From Gammaproteobacteria bacterium (GTDB lineage: Bacteria; Pseudomonadota; Gammaproteobacteria; Eutrophobiales; Eutrophobiaceae), in the NCBI GenBank assembly GCA_018676275.1, contig JABHFC010000426.1:1-6220 (forward strand): a DNA stretch of 6,220 bases, in the 5' to 3' direction. A model generated the notes under the pieces. It made no database searches and was not told the DNA's origin. It saw only the letters and a program-made list of their open reading frames with translations. The stretch's first letter is position 1; every line of letters starts with the position of its first letter. The position numbers were made by a program, and so were the translations under genes. Of the stretch, positions 1 through 5,377 are shown piece after piece.

Positions 1-1478
1 CAACAACATTATTGGCACAACAGCATTACCAGAACTTTAAGGACAGGTTTGCAGACTGGCCAGTAAGAATAGAAGTGTTATCTCGTTTTCAAACAAAAAA
101 GGAACAGGATAATACGATTAAAGGTCTCAATGAAGGGAAGGTGGATATAGTCATTGGAACACATAAATTATTACACGGAGATATTCGTTACTCGCGTCTT
201 GGTATGGTTATTATTGATGAGGAACATCGTTTTGGCGTCAGGCAAAAAGAAACTTTTAAATCATTACGCTCTGAAATAGACGTATTGACATTAACAGCCA
301 CACCTATCCCCAGAACATTGAATTTAGCATTATCCGAATTACGAGATTTATCAATTATTGCCAGCCCGCCATCACGTCGATTAGCAGTAAAAACCTTTGT
401 GCAGGAATGGCAGGATGGCGCATTACAGGAAGCCTTGTTACGCGAAATAAAACGAGGAGGGCAAGTTTATTTTCTGCACAATAAAGTAGAAGATATCGAG
501 GAAATGGCGCTTAAGATCGCAGGACTGATCCCGGAAGCGCGAGTAAAGGTGGCGCATGGACAGATGCCTGAAAAACAACTGGAACAGGTTATGCTGGATT
601 TTTATCATCGAAGATTCAATATCCTGGTATGTACCACAATTATTGAGACTGGTATCGATGTACCCACTGCAAACACTATTATTATTAATCGAGCCGATAA
701 ATTTGGCCTGGCGCAACTTTATCAATTGCGTGGGCGCGTAGGGCGCTCGCATCACCGTGCTTATGCTTATCTGGTAGTGCCACCACGTAAAGCAATGACA
801 AAGGATGCTCATAAACGTCTGGAAGCTATAGAGTCATTGGAAGAATTAGGTATTGGTTTTACTCTGGCAACCCATGATCTGGAAATACGCGGTGCGGGTG
901 AAATCCTTGGTGAAGGGCAAAGTGGACAGATCCACGAAATTGGCTTCGGACTGTATATGGAGCTCCTCGACAGAGCTGTAAAGGCAATGATGGAGGGTAA
1001 GCAACCTGAACTGGATAGACCGCTTGACCACGGAACTGAAATCGATCTGCATATTGCAGCATTAATTCCCGATGATTTCCTGCCGGACGTACATACACGA
1101 CTAATCATGTACAAGCGTATTGCCAGTGTTTCTGATGAAAGTGAATTACGTGATCTACAGGAAGAAATGATTGACCGATTTGGGCTTTTACCTGAAGCAC
1201 TCAAGAATCTGTTCCAGGTAACTATATTAAAGCTGAAAGCGGGTAGACTTGGTGTGCGTAAAATAGAGCTGGGTGAAAAAGGTGGCCGCCTGTATTTCCA
1301 TGAACAAACGAATATTGATACTGGACAATTGATAAATTTGATACAGTCACAGCCACAAAGTTATAAACTTGATGGTCAAAATAAATTACGAATCATTGAA
1401 GATATACCAAATAGTGAGATGCGTTTTAGAGTACTGGATGATTTGCTTGAAAAAATTACGATGAGGGATGCCGCTTGA
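1..1478 (+). CDS. mfd: Transcription-repair coupling factor Mfd, C-terminal part (5' end outside window)
   Basis: Mfd is a DNA translocase that removes RNA polymerase stalled at DNA lesions and recruits UvrA. The reading frame is open from the window edge (first full codon at base 3, reading TTLLAQQHY), so the gene begins upstream. About 491 of the family's usual ~1150 residues are present. Counting from the TTG at base 12 as residue 1, helicase motif II is DEEH (69-72), motif III lies in TATPIPRTL (95-103), motif V is TTIIETGIDVP (208-218) and motif VI is QLRGRVGRS (238-246). The TRG translocation motif, a helical hairpin typical of RecG and Mfd, spans about 269-305. The regulatory D7 domain occupies about 345-488 (from DLHIAALIPDDFLPDVHTR). 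Motif I (Walker A), the UvrB-like modules and the RNA-polymerase-interaction domain lie outside the window. The stop codon overlaps the csiV start. Nothing is missing or mutated in what can be seen. Confidence 0.97.
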   Translation, partial: TTLLAQQHYQNFKDRFADWPVRIEVLSRFQTKKEQDNTIKGLNEGKVDIVIGTHKLLHGDIRYSRLGMVIIDEEHRFGVRQKETFKSLRSEIDVLTLTATPIPRTLNLALSELRDLSIIASPPSRRLAVKTFVQEWQDGALQEALLREIKRGGQVYFLHNKVEDIEEMALKIAGLIPEARVKVAHGQMPEKQLEQVMLDFYHRRFNILVCTTIIETGIDVPTANTIIINRADKFGLAQLYQLRGRVGRSHHRAYAYLVVPPRKAMTKDAHKRLEAIESLEELGIGFTLATHDLEIRGAGEILGEGQSGQIHEIGFGLYMELLDRAVKAMMEGKQPELDRPLDHGTEIDLHIAALIPDDFLPDVHTRLIMYKRIASVSDESELRDLQEEMIDRFGLLPEALKNLFQVTILKLKAGRLGVRKIELGEKGGRLYFHEQTNIDTGQLINLIQSQPQSYKLDGQNKLRIIEDIPNSEMRFRVLDDLLEKITMRDAA

Positions 1479-2260
1479 ACACAGGATTTAGCTTGAGAAT
1501 ATTTATTACCTTAATCGCATTATTTTTTATTTCGCCTCTTCAAGCGGCCTGGTATCAGGTAGAAGTGATTGTTTTCGAAAATCTTGAGTCAGTTTCAGAT
1601 GGCGAATTATGGTATGAAAATCCGGGCTTGCCAGATCGTAGTAACTCGATAGCGCTAATTACAGAGTTGGCTGATAGCGAAGAAGATGTGATAGATGCGC
1701 CGCTTGTCGAAGGGGGAAATCAGACCATTCAGCAGAATAAGGCAGAATTAATACCTTACCTGCAGATTGCTGAAGAAAAATTACGCCTGGATGGTATACA
1801 TCGAGTACTGAAGTTATCCAGAGAATATCGTCCGCATATGCACGTAAGCTGGCAACAACCAGGGTTATCATCTGCAAGTGCAAGGGCGGTTCATATTCAA
1901 AAGTTTGAAGAACCAGAGCTAATTACCCCTGAACAAAATCTGGGCCAGACAGAAATTAATTCAGCAGTATTATCTGATGAACTGGATAATGAATATCAGG
2001 TAAAAGACTTGATCTTTGACGGTACAATAAGATTGCGTAGCTCAAGATTCTTACATGTAGATGTGGATATAGCCTACTTCCCTGAATTTCTTTCAGAACA
2101 GAATGAAACGATAAATGAGGACAATAGTTTATTTGTTCAGCAACAGGCGGATTATGTACGATTACAGGAAAGTCGAAAGATAAAACTAAACGAAATCCAT
2201 TATTTTGACCACCCTGTGTTCGGCGTAATCATTCGTGCCAGTCGTTTAAACCTGAACTAG
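1475..2260 (+). CDS. csiV: CsiV family periplasmic protein
   Basis: This 261-residue protein has a cleavable signal peptide (hydrophobic stretch about 8-22, likely cleavage after PLQA at residue 24). The mature protein opens with AWYQVEVIVFEN, the characteristic start of the CsiV family. The C-terminal pattern SRKIKLNEIHYFDHPVFGV followed by a short basic end is also typical. In Vibrio cholerae CsiV is a periplasmic peptidoglycan-binding protein needed for cell-wall synthesis through PBP1A; here that role is inferred from family and position. The gene directly follows mfd, as in other gammaproteobacteria. The TTG start at 1475 overlaps the mfd TGA stop (TTGA). It is supported by GAGGGA at 1463-1468 with a 6-base spacer and by the intact signal peptide it gives, so translation is probably coupled to mfd. 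The acidic middle section (about 60-85 and 145-170) is poorly conserved in this family. I see no convincing terminator for this strand after its stop. Confidence 0.88.
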   Translation: MNTGFSLRIFITLIALFFISPLQAAWYQVEVIVFENLESVSDGELWYENPGLPDRSNSIALITELADSEEDVIDAPLVEGGNQTIQQNKAELIPYLQIAEEKLRLDGIHRVLKLSREYRPHMHVSWQQPGLSSASARAVHIQKFEEPELITPEQNLGQTEINSAVLSDELDNEYQVKDLIFDGTIRLRSSRFLHVDVDIAYFPEFLSEQNETINEDNSLFVQQQADYVRLQESRKIKLNEIHYFDHPVFGVIIRASRLNLN

Positions 2261-2356
2261 TTTTTTGAAAAAAAATCACTGTTTTATGGAACATATCAGG
2301 CTTCTGCCGTATAAGGATTTGTAGCCAGCTCTGCTCTTTCTTTTTTTACTACACAT

Positions 2357-2389
2357 AAAAAAACCGCCCCAGTGTGTTCACGGGGGCGG
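2357..2389 (-). terminator. Rho-independent terminator of the phasin gene
   Basis: Read on the minus strand, CCGCCCC (2389-2383) pairs with GGGGCGG (2370-2364). An inner GTG/CAC pairing lies across one mismatch and closes a four-base loop. Seven T residues (2363-2357) follow immediately. A GC-rich stem with a U7 tail is a strong intrinsic terminator. On the plus strand the hairpin is followed by CGAATATAAT with no T-run, so it should not stop csiV transcripts efficiently. Confidence 0.9.
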
Positions 2390-2442
2390 CGAATATAATC
2401 CGCTGTCTCAAAGGGGAGGAGGTCTAGCGGTTTTACTACTAT
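2357..2442 (-). ncRNA. Candidate phasin 3'-UTR small RNA with anti-Shine-Dalgarno loop
   Basis: Between the phasin stop codon and its terminator the minus strand has a second hairpin. CCGCT (2430-2426) pairs with AGCGG (2404-2400), and the 21-base loop contains CCTCCTCCCC (2422-2413). That loop is complementary to a strong Shine-Dalgarno sequence. A short AU-rich linker (2399-2390) separates this hairpin from the terminator hairpin. The resulting RNA of about 85 nucleotides (C-rich exposed loop, then terminator with U7) has the general form of Hfq-type or 3'-UTR-derived small RNAs. The CCUCCUCCC string also recalls the CcsR/cuckoo RNAs described in alphaproteobacteria. Only a 5-bp stem supports the loop hairpin, with two further A-T pairs possible outside a mismatch. 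No separate promoter is evident, so it would arise by processing of the phasin mRNA. The function is inferred. Confidence 0.35.
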
Positions 2443-2757
2443 TTATTTAACTGTGAAGGCTTCTTTTACAATACGTTGAATTTCGTTGGAGTAAGCGTTA
2501 CCCAGTTCAACTACATTTTTTGTGCTTTCTACCAATTTGTCATTGTACTGCTGAGTGATTTCAGCCTGTGCGTTCAAATAGCTTTTCCAGCCATCTGCAT
2601 CTTTAATTTCGGTAGCACTTTTAGCTTGCTCGATGCCGATCTTGGCATTTTCTTCAACACTCTTAAGCTGAAGGCCAATAACAGTTTCAAAATTCTTAAC
2701 AGTCAGGTCGTTAATTTCTTTAATTGGAGCAGCGAATTTCTCAAATTGTGCATTCAT
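2443..2757 (-). CDS. Phasin family protein (PHA granule-associated)
   Basis: This 104-residue protein has no cysteine and is almost entirely predicted amphipathic helix rich in Lys, Glu, Gln and Ala. It opens MNAQFEKFAAPIKEINDLTV and continues with VKNFETVIGLQLKSVEENA, a pattern typical of the small phasin_2 (PF09361) family. Phasins coat polyhydroxyalkanoate granules in the cytoplasm and control granule size and number. I chose the ATG at 2757 because GAGGA (2770-2766) lies 8 bases upstream. The in-frame ATG at 2772, which would add MRKTN, has no visible ribosome-binding site and its own second codons form that GAGGA. The gene stands alone on the minus strand between csiV and the AsmA-like gene. 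It has its own promoter and terminator, suggesting high, independently controlled expression. The gene name phaP would fit, but no PHA synthesis gene is nearby to confirm it. Confidence 0.85.
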   Translation of the reverse strand: MNAQFEKFAAPIKEINDLTVKNFETVIGLQLKSVEENAKIGIEQAKSATEIKDADGWKSYLNAQAEITQQYNDKLVESTKNVVELGNAYSNEIQRIVKEAFTVK

Positions 2758-2784
2758 GTTAGTTTTCCTCATAATTTCGTTTAA

Positions 2785-2826
2785 TGTTGCGATGCATCAT
2801 AAAACATTTGTTTGTGCAGCGCAACA
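2785..2826. promoter_or_regulatory. Two-arm inverted-repeat operator straddling the phasin promoter
   Basis: TGTTGCGATGCA (2785-2796) and TGCAGCGCAACA (2815-2826) are reverse complements at 11 of 12 positions, with an 18-base spacer. Written in one orientation, the two arms share the consensus TGCA[T/G]CGCAACA, and each contains its own small TGC...GCA symmetry. One arm covers the -35 element and the other covers the end of the -10 element and the expected transcription start. This placement suits a repressor. TGC/GCA-rich sites upstream of phasin genes are known for PhaR, the PHA-sensing repressor. Assigning this one to a PhaR-type protein is inference, since no phaR gene is in the window. 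Confidence 0.5.
2796..2824 (-). promoter_or_regulatory. Sigma-70-type promoter of the phasin gene
   Basis: On the minus strand, TTGCGC (2824-2819) serves as -35 and TATGAT (2801-2796) as -10, separated by exactly 17 bases. The -10 matches the consensus at 5 of 6 positions and the -35 at 3 of 6. Transcription would start near 2789, giving a leader of about 30 bases before the ATG at 2757. The elements sit inside the two-arm inverted repeat described in the next entry. Confidence 0.6.
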
Positions 2827-2985
2827 ATATATTTAAAAATTAAAATGCTGGAAAGAAAATTAGAAAAAAAACATGAAAGTGCAATATAAACAAATAGTTA
2901 TACTGTACTTTGAAAATCTATCGTTTGCCTTATGTCTGATTCTAACTAGTAGTCTCGTTCAAGCTGTTACAATGTTGATGAGATC

Positions 2986-3030
2986 TTTTCTTTTCTCAGA
3001 GAGCTCAAGACTAATATAATCAAAAGAAAA
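2986..3030 (+). promoter_or_regulatory. Candidate promoter of the AsmA-like/DksA-like gene run, flanked by an inverted repeat
   Basis: A perfect -10 TATAAT (3015-3020) has TTCTCA (2993-2998, 4 of 6 matches to the -35 consensus) 16 bases upstream. Transcription would start near 3027, giving a leader of about 105 bases before the ATG at 3133. TTTTCTTTT (2986-2994) and AAAAGAAAA (3022-3030) form a perfect 9-bp inverted repeat with one arm at the -35 side and the other at the start site. The repeat is low-complexity sequence, so it may be chance. Confidence 0.35.
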
Positions 3031-3052
3031 TATTTAGGCACCATTCGCGTTT

Positions 3053-3094
3053 TATAGCAGAATATAGTGAAATTTATAGTCATTTCGCGCTATA
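3053..3094 (+). repeat. Cluster of TATAG repeats upstream of the AsmA-like gene
   Basis: TATAGC (3053-3058), TATAGT (3063-3068) and TATAGT (3075-3080) are direct repeats at 10- and 12-base steps. An inverted copy, GCTATA, lies at 3089-3094. CATTCGCG (3042-3049) and CATTTCGCG (3081-3089) also recur around the cluster. The spacing near one DNA turn could suit a protein binding one face of the helix. Alternatively, GTGAAA (3067-3072) and TATATC (3091-3096), 18 bases apart, could form a weak second promoter. Confidence 0.35.
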
Positions 3095-3132
3095 TCGATT
3101 AGTTGAACCCAATAATAAATCAGGCTAAATCT

Positions 3133-3903
3133 ATGAAAACCAGAAATATCATACTTAGTGTTACTTTTGTTGCAGTTATTGTTATCGGCTTTGTTGCTTA
3201 CAAGGCGTTTGGCTCCCTGGATAAAATTATTGAAACGGCGATTGAAAGCTACGGCCCGGATATAATTGGTGCAACGGTCAAACTAGACGGAGTGAGTTTA
3301 AATCTAAGTGAGGGGCAGGCTAGCTTGAATGGTTTACATATCGGTAATCCGGAAGGATATAAAACAGATTACGCCATGCAGGTCGATCAAGTGAAAGTAA
3401 CATTGGATATTGAATCTATCACTTCTGACATCGTGGTCATTAAGGAAGTGATGATCCAGGGACCAGCCGTTATTTATGAGATGGCATCCGGTGGAAGTAA
3501 TATAGATAAACTTGCTGAAAATGCACGAAACTATACCGGTGTTAATGCACAGGCAAACGAAGACAGCGATAATAAGGGTGAGCCAAAATTGATTATAGAG
3601 CACCTCAAAATTAATGAAGGACAGGTTAGCGTGAGTCACAGCATGTTAAAAGGAAAGGCTTTATCGGTAGGTTTGCCTGATATTCATCTTAGAGACATTG
3701 GTAAAGATGAAGATGGTGCATCACCTGGTGAAGTTGCTCAGGAAGTGATGGAGGGTATCAAATCTGGTGTTGGAACTGCGGTAGCATCCCTCGGATTGGG
3801 AGAAACATTCAGTAGCGGTGCCAAAGCTGTAAAGAAGGGAGCGACAGGTATCATGGACTCTGCCAAGGGTGCTGGAGACAAGCTCAAGGGAATATTTGAA
3901 TAG
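3133..3903 (+). CDS. AsmA-like membrane-anchored periplasmic protein of unknown function
   Basis: This 256-residue protein has one N-terminal membrane segment (about 5-24) preceded by a short basic tail, so the rest probably lies in the periplasm, anchored to the inner membrane. Residues about 45-120 resemble the N-terminal region of AsmA/DUF748-type proteins: VKLDGVSLNLSEGQASLNGL, then the IGNPEGYKT turn, then alternating beta-strand segments ending VIKEVMIQGPAVIYE. A second strand-rich section (about 151-187) includes IIEHLKINEGQVSVSH. The last ~55 residues (202-256) are a Gly/Ala/Lys-rich probable amphipathic helix ending LKGIFE. Full AsmA proteins exceed 600 residues, so this is a short relative and lipid transport should not be assumed. 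I chose ATG 3133, preceded by AGG at 3122-3124, over an upstream in-frame TTG at 3103, because it places the basic residues directly before the membrane segment. The DksA-like gene starts 2 bases after its stop. Confidence 0.7.
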   Translation: MKTRNIILSVTFVAVIVIGFVAYKAFGSLDKIIETAIESYGPDIIGATVKLDGVSLNLSEGQASLNGLHIGNPEGYKTDYAMQVDQVKVTLDIESITSDIVVIKEVMIQGPAVIYEMASGGSNIDKLAENARNYTGVNAQANEDSDNKGEPKLIIEHLKINEGQVSVSHSMLKGKALSVGLPDIHLRDIGKDEDGASPGEVAQEVMEGIKSGVGTAVASLGLGETFSSGAKAVKKGATGIMDSAKGAGDKLKGIFE

Positions 3904-3905
3904 GG

Positions 3906-4253
3906 ATGTCCTACACAAAGAAAGAACAGGGGAATCTCAAATTAGTATTGATTCAACAACAGGCGGCTTTATTAGAAGTTAAGGCAACAGGCGAAGGTGC
4001 GGCAAGTGTAGTCGAACTCGATCAGGCCACGGTTGGTCGTTTATCAAGAATGGACGCTATGCAAGCGCAAGCGATGTCATTGGAAACAAATAGAAGACGG
4101 GAAATAGAATTAAAAAGAATTGCGACCGCATTACAACGTTTAGAACAGAATGAATATGGAATTTGTTTACGCTGTGGTGAAGATATTGCCAAACAAAGAC
4201 TAGTGGTCGATCCGGCTGCAACAGTTTGTATTGATTGTGCATCGGTAAATTGA
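3906..4253 (+). CDS. Short DksA/TraR-family C4 zinc-finger protein
   Basis: This 115-residue protein has a long predicted coiled coil (about 5-80) followed by a C4 zinc finger, C87-x2-C90-x17-C108-x2-C111, with the family context YGICLRCGE and VCIDC. DksA-family proteins insert their coiled coil into the RNA polymerase secondary channel and, often with ppGpp, tune transcription initiation. It is shorter than E. coli DksA (151 residues), mainly at the N-terminus. The probable coiled-coil tip reads VELDQATVGRLSRMD. Asp39 and Ala41 match the DxA at the end of the E. coli DxxDxA tip, but the first Asp position is Val36. It belongs to the 'GRLSRMD' subgroup of TraR/DksA proteins rather than being the main dksA. 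ATG 3906 is the first ATG after an in-frame stop at 3897. It lies 2 bases after the preceding stop codon with only AAGGGA 14 bases upstream, so translation is probably coupled. Confidence 0.88.
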   Translation: MSYTKKEQGNLKLVLIQQQAALLEVKATGEGAASVVELDQATVGRLSRMDAMQAQAMSLETNRRREIELKRIATALQRLEQNEYGICLRCGEDIAKQRLVVDPAATVCIDCASVN

Positions 4254-4275
4254 TTTCGTACGGCTAGTAAGACTG

Positions 4276-4785
4276 GTGGCCTTTGCTTATTATAAAAAGT
4301 TGTCTAAAGCTAATCAGGCTATATACAGAAAAAGTGACCGAATAGAGTTAGTCCCTATTGTTGACGTTGAATTATTGTATATAAAAGTGACTAGCCTGCG
4401 ACAGGCTCTGGAAGCCGAAGATAGACGTCTGACTGAAAAAATGGCCAGTGAAATAATCAATGCCATTGCTACTAGTATTTCAGCCCCGCATCTTGCAGTT
4501 CGTGTGTTGTCATCAAGGCCCTCAAATGATAGCGAAGAGCTGCATGGTTTATACGAACCTGTAGATAAAGGAAAAAAAGCACGTATAACTGCCTGGATGA
4601 GAACTGCGAAACACAAAAATGTAGTCGCATTTCGAAGTTTTCTACGGACACTTTTACATGAACTTTGTCATCATATCGATTATGAGTTATTTCTTTTTGA
4701 AGACTCATTTCATACTGAGGGCTTCTTCAAACGAGAAGCCCATATGTTCAGACAGTTATTAAATGAAGAGAAAAAACCAGATTGA
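4276..4785 (+). CDS. Conserved HExxH putative metallopeptidase-like protein
   Basis: This 169-residue soluble protein of unknown function carries a zinc-metallopeptidase-type motif, H128-E-L-C-H132, in the context LLHELCHHIDYELF. It is followed by FHTEGFFKRE, in which H146, E148 or E154 could supply a third metal ligand. The preceding section (about 88-124) has HGLYEP, ARITAWMRTA and VVAFRSFLRTLLHE, which looks like an edge strand and active-site helix arrangement. I recognise the pattern as a conserved uncharacterised proteobacterial family, but I know of no assigned substrate, so peptidase activity is inference. No signal peptide or membrane segment is present, so it is probably cytoplasmic. 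The start is GTG at 4276 and no ATG is available in frame upstream (stop at 4246). The ribosome-binding site is poor, so the exact start is uncertain, although the YYKKLSKANQAIYRKSD opening looks like part of the protein. It lies 22 bases after the DksA-like gene. Confidence 0.75.
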   Translation: MAFAYYKKLSKANQAIYRKSDRIELVPIVDVELLYIKVTSLRQALEAEDRRLTEKMASEIINAIATSISAPHLAVRVLSSRPSNDSEELHGLYEPVDKGKKARITAWMRTAKHKNVVAFRSFLRTLLHELCHHIDYELFLFEDSFHTEGFFKREAHMFRQLLNEEKKPD

Positions 4786-4856
4786 AGTGCTATTAGAGAC
4801 AAGGAATCAATAAAATACGTAACACATTAAAAACACAGGTATTGGGAGAAATATTA

Positions 4857-5348
4857 TTGGAGAAAATCAGTATTTATGTGGATGTGCAGAATATTTACTA
4901 CACCTGTAGACAAGCCTACCAAAGTAGTTTTGATTACAATAAATTCTGGGCAGAAGTAACGGATGGTCGTGAAGTAGTAAGTGCTTTCGCTTACGCAACT
5001 GATCGTGGTGATAAAAAACAGGCAGAATTCCAGAATATTCTCAGAGCGATAGGTTTTACAGTAAAACTTAAACCTGTGTTAAACCGTCACGATGGCACGG
5101 CAAAGGCAGACTGGGATGTGGGTATAGCCCTGGATATTTATGAACAGGCAGAAAAATGCGACACAGTGGTTTTGCTATCTGGTGATGGGGATTTCGATAT
5201 TTTGTTAGAGCGAATAAAAAAACGTTTTAATACCGGTACAGAAGTTTATGGTGTACAACAATTAACTTCCGTCTTGCTAATTAAACAGGCAAAGAAGTTT
5301 ATTTCGATAGATCAAGGCTTATTGCTGAAAAGGCATACCGTTAGCTGA
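4857..5348 (+). CDS. NYN-domain (LabA/DUF88-like) putative ribonuclease
   Basis: This 163-residue single-domain protein of the PIN-like NYN superfamily has the expected acidic residues. They are D9 and N12 in IYVDVQNIYY near the N-terminus, D85 and D87 in KADWDVGIALD, and D110/D112/D114 in the SGDGDFD loop. A final strand carries EVYGV (129-133). NYN proteins are metal-dependent nucleases, usually acting on RNA; the target here is unknown. The TTG at 4857 is the preferred start because GGGAGA (4844-4849) sits 7 bases upstream and the protein then begins MEKISIYVDVQN, as its relatives do. An earlier in-frame TTG at 4842 would add five residues but would place this ribosome-binding site inside the gene. 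The 71-base gap from the previous gene, with an A/T-rich stretch at 4809-4833, could hold a weak separate promoter. No terminator is visible before the convergent msrA. Confidence 0.88.
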   Translation: MEKISIYVDVQNIYYTCRQAYQSSFDYNKFWAEVTDGREVVSAFAYATDRGDKKQAEFQNILRAIGFTVKLKPVLNRHDGTAKADWDVGIALDIYEQAEKCDTVVLLSGDGDFDILLERIKKRFNTGTEVYGVQQLTSVLLIKQAKKFISIDQGLLLKRHTVS

Positions 5349-5377
5349 TTGAAAGAAACAAACCTTAATAAAAGATA

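Larger units (their letters stand above)
2758..3132. other. Intergenic region between the divergent phasin and AsmA-like genes
   Basis: This region of about 375 bases is strongly AT-rich and holds the phasin promoter and operator at one end. At the other end are a candidate plus-strand promoter, a 9-bp inverted repeat (2986-2994 with 3022-3030) and a cluster of TATAG repeats (3053-3094). Between about 2830 and 2980 I see no repeat, RNA gene or convincing promoter. Two tiny plus-strand frames (14 codons near 2844 and 15 codons from 2972) have no ribosome-binding site and are not called. Confidence 0.6.

Noticed and set aside
438..1204. Minus-strand and alternate-frame open frames inside mfd
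   Set aside because: mfd is unambiguous here; these frames have no ribosome-binding sites or family resemblance.
2364..2389. GC-rich hairpin as a terminator for csiV on the plus strand
   Set aside because: No T-run follows on the plus strand; the seven T's lie on the minus-strand side, so it serves the phasin gene.
2413..2422. GGGGAGGAGG as a plus-strand ribosome-binding site
   Set aside because: No ATG, GTG or TTG lies within 5-12 bases downstream; the first candidate is about 30 bases away inside the antisense phasin gene.
2476..2784. 102-codon plus-strand open frame over the phasin gene
   Set aside because: It is antisense to a well-supported phasin, hydrophobic and Cys/Phe-rich as expected of a shadow frame, with no recognisable family.
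2972..3020. 15-codon plus-strand frame (MLMRSFLFSESSRLI) as a leader peptide
   Set aside because: It has no ribosome-binding site and lies upstream of the predicted transcription start near 3027.
3103..3132. TTG at 3103 as start of the AsmA-like gene
   Set aside because: It adds ten residues before the basic/hydrophobic anchor and has no clear ribosome-binding site; ATG 3133 gives a normal anchor.
5349..5377. Bidirectional terminator between the convergent NYN and msrA genes
   Set aside because: The 29-base gap and its flanks contain no stem of useful length or T-run on either strand.
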